Shown: positions 4,507-9,314 of the stretch, piece by piece
How positions within the stretch are numbered: the first letter of the stretch is position 1
Layout: each line of letters begins with the position of its first letter
Assembly: GCA_029052085.1 (NCBI GenBank)
Contig: JAIDJS010000173.1
Coordinates: forward strand, 1-9,314
DNA length: 9,314 nucleotides
Direction: 5' to 3'
From: Eubacterium sp.
GTDB taxonomy: Bacteria > Bacillota > Clostridia > Oscillospirales > Acutalibacteraceae
Notes under the pieces: generated by a model
Databases searched by the model: none
What the model saw: only the letters and a program-made list of their open reading frames with translations
What the model was told of the DNA's origin: nothing
Translations under genes and position numbers: made by a program

Positions 4507-4881
4507 ATGCCATTAAAGAAAGTAGCAAATTATGTGCGTTACGATTGGCAGGGTTTTGCCAAAGATAAAAGATTTATATGTACAGGCTGTTCTGAATGGA
4601 AAGACCATGATACAGGCAAACATCTCGGCTCACTTGTTGAAGCTACTATCATTGAAGATAAAACTGTTTATTACGATAAAGACGGAAACGAAGTTAAAGT
4701 TACAAACAGATTTGAAAAGATTAATATGAAAGTCAAGAAAGATGTTGATATCCCTCTTGACAGCATAATCAATCCTATCAATGTTGTAGCTAAGCCTTAC
4801 GGTGATTTCAATAGCAAAATATCTGTCACTTGTGATGATATTCAAATTGTTCCAACACAACAGACAAGAAAGGTTATCTAA
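4507..4881 (+). CDS. Small protein heading the mobilization operon (124 aa, DUF961/YdcP-like position)
   Basis: AAAGGAG (4492-4498) lies 8 nt before the ATG at 4507; an ATG at 4500 in another frame is too close. The protein has no signal peptide or membrane segment. It looks beta-rich, with LGSLVEATIIED, a DKDGNEV turn, VDIPLDSIINPINVVAKPYG and a final SVTCDDIQIVP. The paired CTGC and CDD cysteines are too few for a zinc site. It precedes the FtsK-like gene by 3 bp. In Tn916-like elements the same place is taken by small DUF961 (YdcP/Orf22-23) proteins, and the broad pattern (a conserved LxSxV strand, then NP, then an ...V.ADDI-like end) is similar, but this is a weak resemblance and not a firm family call. 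It is likely cytoplasmic and perhaps an accessory factor for DNA processing or transfer. Confidence 0.7.
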   Translation: MPLKKVANYVRYDWQGFAKDKRFICTGCSEWKDHDTGKHLGSLVEATIIEDKTVYYDKDGNEVKVTNRFEKINMKVKKDVDIPLDSIINPINVVAKPYGDFNSKISVTCDDIQIVPTQQTRKVI

Positions 4882-4884
4882 GTT

Positions 4885-6285
4885 ATGCATTATTATAAAA
4901 ATAATGCACCGATAATCAGATATGCAATGCCTGATACGAAACTATTGGTGTCAGGTATATGCAATCTGATATTATCAGGTGTATCATACCTATTTAAGTT
5001 TTTATTCAGCATAATGCCTGTTGATATGGAGTTGCTGAAAACAGCTTTAAATTGGCTTGTAAATATGTTTAACGGAATAGGCATTACATTACTTGTTATA
5101 GGCATAATTCTTGTTTTAACAGCCGTTATTGTTCATTTCAAAATGCCTGATAAGGCACGTATCAGATATATGGTGCGTAAAGTCTTATACAGCTATGAAT
5201 ACGGCAATCCGTTACATCTGAAAGACGGAGAAAGACTGCCAAAGATAAAATGCAAATCAGACGAGCTTGGTGTGTTCACGCTTACTGTTAAAGCTGTGTC
5301 CTGCACAGTTGAGGACATACAAAACATATCTTCAAGCATTTCATCAGCTCTGAATAAAAAAGGCTTTAATCAGTATGCAGTAACACAGACAAGCTCTGAT
5401 ATTGCATTTAATGATGTGTTTTTCAGAATTGAGGATGTAACGATTGACCGCAGTCTGACTTTCAATGATGTATCTGAAATGAAAACTGACGAACCGACTA
5501 AGCTGAAAGTACAGCAAAGTACAGAAATTGACCTCACTACAAGTGGGTCGATTTTGGTAGCAGGAAAGACCCGTAGCGGCAAGACGACAGCCATAGTCAG
5601 TATGCTGATAGGTGCACTGCAATGCGGTCGAGACGATTATAACAGCGAGGTTATTATCATAGACCCTAAACAAGCTGAATTAAGCCGCTTGCCCCACGTG
5701 GTAACACTTGACGAGGGCGGCGAAGCAAAAGGCATTTTAAAGGCAATGCAGAGCTTCTGTGATACAATCAAAGTAAGACAAAAGGTGCTTAATGATTTAT
5801 CAGAGCAAAAGGGTGACGCTGTAAAATGGTGGGATGCAGGCATGCACGTATCTTTTCTTTTTATTGACGAGTACGTAAGCCTGCGTTCTCTGTTCCCGAA
5901 CAAACCGAGCAAGGATAATCCTGATTACTGCCTTGCAACATTTGAAAGTTTGCTCAGACGGATTGTAACAATGGGAGCGAGTGCAGGCTGTTATGTAATC
6001 ATCAGCATAGCCGAAGCGTCAGTATCTGAGGGCGGATTGCCTGCAATGCTCAGAAGTGCTATGTCAACTAAAATATTATTTAAGCCTACGCTTGATGAGG
6101 GCAGGCTTATGTGGGATAGCGAAAAGCTGAAAGACTTTAATAACGGCAGAGTATACAATGCAGGTGACGCTTGGTTTTCAAGCACAGACGGTGTCCACGA
6201 TAACGTATCTTATGTTCATTTTCCATATATGAAATTTAAGGTGTACGCTGAATTAGGACGCTTACTGCAAGCGTATTACAAATAA
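4885..6285 (+). CDS. FtsK/TcpA-like DNA coupling ATPase, membrane anchored (466 aa)
   Basis: This ATPase of the FtsK/SpoIIIE-HerA group probably acts as the coupling protein that feeds the element's DNA to a transfer channel. Two N-terminal membrane segments are visible (about 20-44 and 63-86), then a linker domain. The motor domain has Walker A at 226-235 (AGKTRSGKTT) and Walker B at 324-329 (FLFIDE). Length and layout match Tn916 Orf21/YdcQ and TcpA-type proteins rather than cell-division FtsK, which has four membrane helices and a gamma domain. It starts 3 bp after the previous gene, with GAAAGG (4868-4873) 11 nt before the ATG, so the two are translationally linked. The hairpin at 6290-6330 follows closely. 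It acts at the membrane with the HUH relaxase encoded downstream. Confidence 0.88.
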   Translation: MHYYKNNAPIIRYAMPDTKLLVSGICNLILSGVSYLFKFLFSIMPVDMELLKTALNWLVNMFNGIGITLLVIGIILVLTAVIVHFKMPDKARIRYMVRKVLYSYEYGNPLHLKDGERLPKIKCKSDELGVFTLTVKAVSCTVEDIQNISSSISSALNKKGFNQYAVTQTSSDIAFNDVFFRIEDVTIDRSLTFNDVSEMKTDEPTKLKVQQSTEIDLTTSGSILVAGKTRSGKTTAIVSMLIGALQCGRDDYNSEVIIIDPKQAELSRLPHVVTLDEGGEAKGILKAMQSFCDTIKVRQKVLNDLSEQKGDAVKWWDAGMHVSFLFIDEYVSLRSLFPNKPSKDNPDYCLATFESLLRRIVTMGASAGCYVIISIAEASVSEGGLPAMLRSAMSTKILFKPTLDEGRLMWDSEKLKDFNNGRVYNAGDAWFSSTDGVHDNVSYVHFPYMKFKVYAELGRLLQAYYK

Positions 6286-6289
6286 TAAA

Positions 6290-6330
6290 ACACCGAGATT
6301 GCGTTTTTTTAAAATAAGCAATCTCGGTGT
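6290..6330. repeat. Perfect 13-bp hairpin with T-run loop (candidate origin element)
   Basis: Arms 6290-6302 (ACACCGAGATTGC) and 6318-6330 (GCAATCTCGGTGT) pair perfectly around a 15-nt loop made of GTTTTTTT then AAAATAA. It starts just after the FtsK-like gene but lacks a T-run after the stem, so it is not a standard terminator. Its place in front of an HUH initiator gene suggests a nick-site hairpin (dso/oriT). Confidence 0.5.
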
Positions 6331-6340
6331 CAAGTGTCAA
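6327..6340 (+). repeat. Tandem GTGTCAA repeat (possible initiator-binding iterons)
   Basis: GTGTCAA occurs twice back to back (6327-6333, 6334-6340), overlapping the right arm of the hairpin. Rolling-circle replicons of the pMV158 type have short direct repeats as the initiator bind site next to the nick hairpin. The parallel is inferred. Confidence 0.4.
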
Positions 6341-6362
6341 TTATATTAAAATCCATTTTATT

Positions 6363-6394
6363 GTGCGTGATTGGGCTAGTTTTTTATCACGCAC
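6363..6394. repeat. Second hairpin with T-run loop
   Basis: GTGCGTGAT (6363-6371) and ATCACGCAC (6386-6394) pair perfectly around a 14-nt loop, TGGGCTAGTTTTTT. A further small inverted repeat, CACTTT/AAAGTG (6392-6407), overlaps its end. Like the first hairpin it has its T-run in the loop. It may be part of the origin or of the leader of the initiator gene. Confidence 0.45.
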
Positions 6395-6502
6395 TTTCCC
6401 TAAAGTGTTAGTGCTAAAAAATAAAAAATATGCTCATAAATGAACAGAAATAAAGAAAGGAGCTGACACCATATAAGCAGTAAAAATAACAGTTACAAAA
6501 AT

Positions 6503-7642
6503 ATGATGTACGAACAGCAATTAAAATATCTTCCTGCTCAGACAATTGACAATCTGATTAACCTGATTGAAACAAAGCTAAAGCCTAAAAAATATGGTGT
6601 TATCTTGCACGACAAAGACATTGACGAGCAGGGACAACCGAAAGAGCCGCACGTTCACGCTATGATGACGTTTGAAAACGCACACTCGCTGAACAGTGTT
6701 GCAAGGCAGTTGGGAGATAAGCCGCAATACATTGAAGCTTGGCGAGGAAACAGCAATAACGGCTACGCTTATCTGACACACAGAACAACAGATGCCAAAG
6801 AGAAATTTCAATACAATCCTGCTGAGGTCAAGGCTAATTTTGATTACCCTGCTTTTCTGCAGCAAGCAGCCGTTGAAATATCAATGCGAAAGAAAGCCGC
6901 CAAAATAACATTATTGCTTGACGCATTATATGACGGCACAATCACCAAAGAAGAATTAGAACAACAGCTTACAGGCTCACAATACGGCAGATACAAAAAT
7001 CAGATTGAAAATGTATGGGCAAAAAGATTACAAAACCTTGCTGATCAATTCCGAAAGGAAATGGCCGAGCAAGGTAAACAAGTAAATGTTCTGTGGATTT
7101 ACGGAACATCAGGCACAGGCAAAACAAGTCTTGCCAAGGAATATGCCGAGAAAGCAGATCAGCCTTATTACATAACAGGGTCAAGCCGTGATATATTTCA
7201 GAACTACAAAGGCGAACACACATTGATTATGGACGAGCTGAGACCGAATGTGATACCCTATGCAGATTTACTCAGAATACTTGACCCCTTTGAAAGCAAC
7301 AAAATGTTGCCTGCAAGATACAATGACAAGGCATTAGCCTGTGATTTGATTATTATAACAACTCCGTTCAATCCAATTGCGTTTTATCATCAGATATTCG
7401 GATATGATGCTTACCATATAAACAGATTTGGAAATACAGACAGCTTTGACCAGCTGTTACGCAGAATATCATTAGTGATTGAAATGAATGAATATTGGAT
7501 AAATGCAATGGAATTTGACAGAAAGCAAAGCAACTTTGCCCCTGTTCAGGGTGCAAGCAAAAAGAATATTTACTCAGCACTTAACCGTAACGCTCAAAAC
7601 AAGGTTAATTGTGTTGATTTATTCAATTCTTTGTTTGATTAA
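6503..7642 (+). CDS. Rolling-circle initiator/relaxase: HUH endonuclease plus SF3 helicase (379 aa or more)
   Basis: This protein should nick one strand at the element's origin, stay covalently bound through a tyrosine, and unwind the DNA for replication or transfer. The N-terminal Rep_2-type (PF01719) HUH domain shows PHVHAMM (H50, H52) and the tyrosine motif NNGYAYLTHRT (Y88/Y90) followed by KFQY. The C-terminal superfamily 3 helicase (PF00910-like) shows Walker A GTSGTGKTS (201-209), Walker B LIMDEL (241-246), motif C IIITTPFN (283-290) and a probable arginine finger HINRF (R308). This pairing is that of CRESS-DNA virus and plasmid Reps, and has been described as an unconventional relaxase in streptococcal mobilizable elements. 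The start is doubtful. AAAGGAG (6456-6462) is 40 nt from the ATG at 6503 but 10 nt from an in-frame ATA at 6473, which would add ISSKNNSYKN and complete the first beta strand. Confidence 0.88.
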   Translation: MMYEQQLKYLPAQTIDNLINLIETKLKPKKYGVILHDKDIDEQGQPKEPHVHAMMTFENAHSLNSVARQLGDKPQYIEAWRGNSNNGYAYLTHRTTDAKEKFQYNPAEVKANFDYPAFLQQAAVEISMRKKAAKITLLLDALYDGTITKEELEQQLTGSQYGRYKNQIENVWAKRLQNLADQFRKEMAEQGKQVNVLWIYGTSGTGKTSLAKEYAEKADQPYYITGSSRDIFQNYKGEHTLIMDELRPNVIPYADLLRILDPFESNKMLPARYNDKALACDLIIITTPFNPIAFYHQIFGYDAYHINRFGNTDSFDQLLRRISLVIEMNEYWINAMEFDRKQSNFAPVQGASKKNIYSALNRNAQNKVNCVDLFNSLFD

Positions 7643-7686
7643 AAACAATATACAGATTAAACATTATATGAAAGGAAATTGATTGA

Positions 7687-7869
7687 ATGGAAAACACAAT
7701 AAAAAATTATCCTGATGTTTTATCTGTTGACGAGCTACAACATATTTTAAGAATTGGTAGGTCAGCTACCTACACTTTATTAAAAGAAAACAAGATTAAA
7801 ACGCTTAAGGTCGGCAACAGATACATTATACCCAAACAAAGCGTTATTGATTTTCTGAATATCAACTAA
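7687..7869 (+). CDS. Excisionase-like helix-turn-helix protein (60 aa)
   Basis: This is one small MerR-like/excisionase helix-turn-helix domain (HTH_17 type). The pattern DVLSVDELQHILRIGRSATY, then a wing ending VGNRYIIPKQSVIDFL, is typical of proteins that bind and bend DNA at the attachment sites so that the integrase excises the element. AAAGGAA (7671-7677) lies 9 nt before the ATG. It lies between the initiator gene (44 bp upstream) and the integrase (80 bp downstream), the classic xis-int order of Tn916-like elements. The role is inferred from family and position; it could also regulate transcription of int through the inverted repeat at 7880-7934. Confidence 0.85.
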   Translation: MENTIKNYPDVLSVDELQHILRIGRSATYTLLKENKIKTLKVGNRYIIPKQSVIDFLNIN

Positions 7870-7879
7870 TGAAAAATAC

Positions 7880-7934
7880 TTGAAACGGGCAATTATTCGT
7901 GCTACCATACAGATGAATATATTGTCCGTTTCAA
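7880..7934. promoter_or_regulatory. Long inverted repeat between xis and int
   Basis: Arms 7880-7893 and 7921-7934 match over 14 bp with one G-U pair, and after a 1-nt bulge TATTC/GAATA (7894-7898 with 7915-7919) extends the stem to 19 bp. The loop is about 16 nt. It ends 2 nt before the int ribosome binding site AAAGGAG (7937-7943) and has no T-run, so it is not a simple terminator. It may control int translation, or be a protein-binding site. Confidence 0.55.
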
Positions 7935-7949
7935 AGAAAGGAGTTAATT

Positions 7950-9110
7950 ATGGCAACAGGAAGCCTATACGAAAGAAACGGAACATATCACGCTATCATC
8001 AGCTATTATGATGAATACGGAAAAAGAAAACAAAAGTGGTTTAATACTGAATTACCGATAAGGGGTAACAAAAAAGCAGCACAAAGATTTTTAGAAGATT
8101 TGCTTGCTGAATGGGATAAGAAGAATGTAAAATATTGTGATTTAACAGTAGCACAGTATTTTGAAAACTGGCTTGAAGAAATCCAGTTGGAAATTAAGCC
8201 GAATACATATCGTTCTTATTGCGGAAATATGAGAAATCATATTATTCCCTATTTCAAAGCTAAAAAGCTGTTAATACAAGAGCTTAAGCCTTACCACCTT
8301 GAAGAGTATTACAAATTCAAACTACAGCCACACAGCAAGTTAAACAGTGCAGAAGCATTGTCACACACTACAATTAAACATCATCATCAAAATATCAGCA
8401 AGGCATTATCTGATGCTGTCAGAAAGGATATTATACAGTACAATCCTGCAAGCTATGCAAGAACACCAAAGGTTGAAACATTCAGGGGTGAATTTCTCAA
8501 TCCTGAACAACTGCAAGATTTGTTGCTTTTATTTAAAGGCTCTGTTGTTGAATTGCCTGTGACTTTGTGTGCCATATATGGCTTCAGACGAAGCGAGGTT
8601 TTAGGACTTACATGGCAACATAGTATTGACTTTGTCAATCGGACAATCACAATCAGTCAGACACTGCAACAACACGCAGGAGATAAAACGAATTATCTTG
8701 ATACAACTAAGACGGAAAGCTCATACAGAACTTTGCCTATGACAGATGATGTTTACACAATGCTAAAGAAGCATAAAGAATTACAGGAAAAGAAAAAAGC
8801 CTTGCTCGGTAACTATTATGTTGATGAAGATTTTGTTTGCACTTGGGATAACGGAACTGTTATTACACCAAATTATCTGACAAGAACTTTTCATACAGTT
8901 ATCAGCAAAAGCTCATTGCCTAAAATACGCTTGCACGATTTAAGACATAGTGTAGCAAGTAACCTTTTAAATAAAGGTTTCAGCGTGGTTCAGGTGGCGG
9001 AATGGCTCGGACACAGCAGTTCGTCCACTACCCTGAAATTTTATGCACACAACGATAAAACATCAAAAAATCAGATAGCAAATGCATTAAATAATATGAT
9101 AGCTGTTTGA
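7950..9110 (+). CDS. int: Tyrosine recombinase integrase (386 aa, Tn916-type layout)
   Basis: This site-specific recombinase integrates and excises the element. The N-terminal arm-binding domain (about 1-55) has the beta-sheet pattern GTYHAIISYYDEYGKRKQKW. A SAM-like core-binding domain follows (about 62-170), then the catalytic domain. Catalytic residues: R213 (GFRRSEVLGL), K254 (TTKTESSYRTLPM), H329 and R332 (LHDLRHSVAS), H355 (EWLGHSSS) and the nucleophile Y365 (LKFYAH). All are present, so it should be active. AAAGGAG (7937-7943) lies 6 nt before the ATG. Length is close to the about 400 residues of Tn916-family integrases. The gene points toward the 3' end of tRNA-Trp, with arm-type repeats right after its stop, which fits an integrase beside its own attachment site. 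Confidence 0.95.
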   Translation: MATGSLYERNGTYHAIISYYDEYGKRKQKWFNTELPIRGNKKAAQRFLEDLLAEWDKKNVKYCDLTVAQYFENWLEEIQLEIKPNTYRSYCGNMRNHIIPYFKAKKLLIQELKPYHLEEYYKFKLQPHSKLNSAEALSHTTIKHHHQNISKALSDAVRKDIIQYNPASYARTPKVETFRGEFLNPEQLQDLLLLFKGSVVELPVTLCAIYGFRRSEVLGLTWQHSIDFVNRTITISQTLQQHAGDKTNYLDTTKTESSYRTLPMTDDVYTMLKKHKELQEKKKALLGNYYVDEDFVCTWDNGTVITPNYLTRTFHTVISKSSLPKIRLHDLRHSVASNLLNKGFSVVQVAEWLGHSSSSTTLKFYAHNDKTSKNQIANALNNMIAV

Positions 9111-9123
9111 CAAAAAAGTTGAA

Positions 9124-9183
9124 AACTGTTTGCAAATTGTTTGCAAAATGACTTGTAACTGTTTGCAGTGCGATTTTTGCAAA
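9124..9183 (+). repeat. Phased AACTGTTTGCA repeats, probable integrase arm sites
   Basis: AACTGTTTGCA occurs exactly at 9124-9134 and 9157-9167, and with one change at 9135-9145. A weaker TTTTTGCAAA is at 9174-9183. The first three start 11 and 22 bp apart, that is in helical phase. They lie between the integrase stop and the tRNA 3' end, where Tn916-family integrases bind direct repeats through their N-terminal domain. Confidence 0.6.
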
Positions 9184-9187
9184 AAGA

Positions 9188-9231
9188 AAAAGCCTTAAAA
9201 ACCGCTTGGTTAAGCGAAATTTAAGACTTTT
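9188..9231 (-). terminator. Terminator of tRNA-Trp, possibly bidirectional with int
   Basis: A long interrupted stem pairs 9188-9192 with 9227-9231, 9194-9199 with 9220-9225, and 9203-9207 with 9212-9216 around a GGTT loop. Read on the minus strand, downstream of the tRNA, it is followed by GGCTTTTTCTTTTT, a strong terminator. On the plus strand after int the T-run is only the CTTTT of the stem. Confidence 0.7.
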
Positions 9232-9234
9232 CAT

Positions 9235-9260
9235 TGGCAGGGGCAGAAGGACTTGAACCC
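9235..9260. other. Probable attachment site in the tRNA-Trp 3' end
   Basis: The integrase gene is 124 bp from the 3' end of the tRNA and the putative arm sites lie between them, the usual arrangement when an element has used a tRNA 3' end as its target. The exact core cannot be set because no second copy of the tRNA 3' end is visible elsewhere in the window. Confidence 0.35.
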
Positions 9261-9310
9261 TCGGCACGCGGTTTTGGAGACCGCTGCTCTACCAACTGAG
9301 CTATACCCCT
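9235..9310 (-). tRNA. tRNA-Trp (anticodon CCA)
   Basis: On the minus strand the 76 nt fold as a cloverleaf. The acceptor AGGGGTA pairs with TGCCCCT over 7 bp (one G-T), followed by the discriminator G and an encoded CCA (9235-9237). The D-arm begins AGCTCAGTTGGTAGAGC. The anticodon stem GCGGT/ACCGC encloses CTCCAAA with anticodon CCA (9275-9277). The T-arm has GGTTCAAGTCC. It looks intact and functional. Confidence 0.95.
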
Positions 9311-9314
9311 AGAT

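Noticed and set aside
4220..4568. Short plus-strand frames in the gap before the mobilization operon
   Set aside because: They have no ribosome binding site of suitable spacing, cross the palindromes and have AT-filler composition. The ATG at 4500 is only 1 nt from the Shine-Dalgarno used by the ATG at 4507.
6440..6466. Eight-codon leader peptide before the initiator gene
   Set aside because: It has no ribosome binding site of its own; kept only as a note on the start-site problem.
1..9314. CRISPR array
   Set aside because: No regularly spaced 20-40 bp repeats were seen; the only phased repeats are the 11-bp set at 9124-9183.

Overview
The window looks like AT-rich DNA from a gut-type Firmicute (Clostridia, perhaps Oscillospiraceae/Ruminococcus-like). 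This is inferred from strong AAAGGAG ribosome binding sites, consensus sigma-A promoters, short intrinsic terminators and the families of the mobile genes. No strictly species-diagnostic gene is present.

Most of the window appears to be one end of an integrative mobilizable element. The right end is clearest. A tRNA-Trp gene (9235-9310, minus strand) has its 3' end facing a tyrosine integrase (7950-9110). Between them lie an 11-bp-phased set of AACTGTTTGCA-type repeats that look like integrase arm sites, and a terminator. Going leftward come a small excisionase-like helix-turn-helix protein (7687-7869), a rolling-circle initiator/relaxase with a Rep_2-type HUH endonuclease and an SF3 helicase (about 6503-7642), a membrane-anchored FtsK/TcpA-like coupling ATPase (4885-6285) and a small conserved-looking protein (4507-4881). 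The order resembles the Tn916 core (orf22/23, orf21, orf20 ... xis, int), but the relaxase/initiator is of a different type. No mating-pore genes are seen, so the element probably moves by borrowing a helper. The other attachment site is not visible and presumably lies left of the window.

The 6286-6502 gap just upstream of the initiator gene holds two perfect hairpins with T-run loops and a tandem GTGTCAA repeat, a candidate replication/transfer origin. The initiator gene also has a start-site anomaly: its Shine-Dalgarno sequence fits an in-frame ATA codon at 6473, not the first ATG at 6503.

The left half is accessory. A small XRE-type regulator (710-931, minus) is divergent from a consensus promoter (983-1011) with a palindromic operator. 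That promoter reads through a UUCG-capped terminator-like leader hairpin (1065-1098) into a two-transmembrane, coiled-coil protein (1118-1786) and a cysteine-rich lipoprotein with a Thr/Lys linker (1856-2704). Further left are a small acidic protein (249-470, minus) and a truncated gene (1-142, minus). The gap between 471 and 709 contains a perfect -35/-10 pair and a terminator that together could make a roughly 70-nt RNA.

A complete IS3-family insertion sequence (2717-4090, orfA plus orfB) sits 12 bp after the lipoprotein gene and separates the accessory block from the transfer block. It has a 13-bp hairpin covering the orfA ribosome binding site and a perfect 28-bp palindrome inside orfB. 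After it, 4091-4506 is non-coding, with a terminator and several AT-rich palindromes before the mobilization operon.
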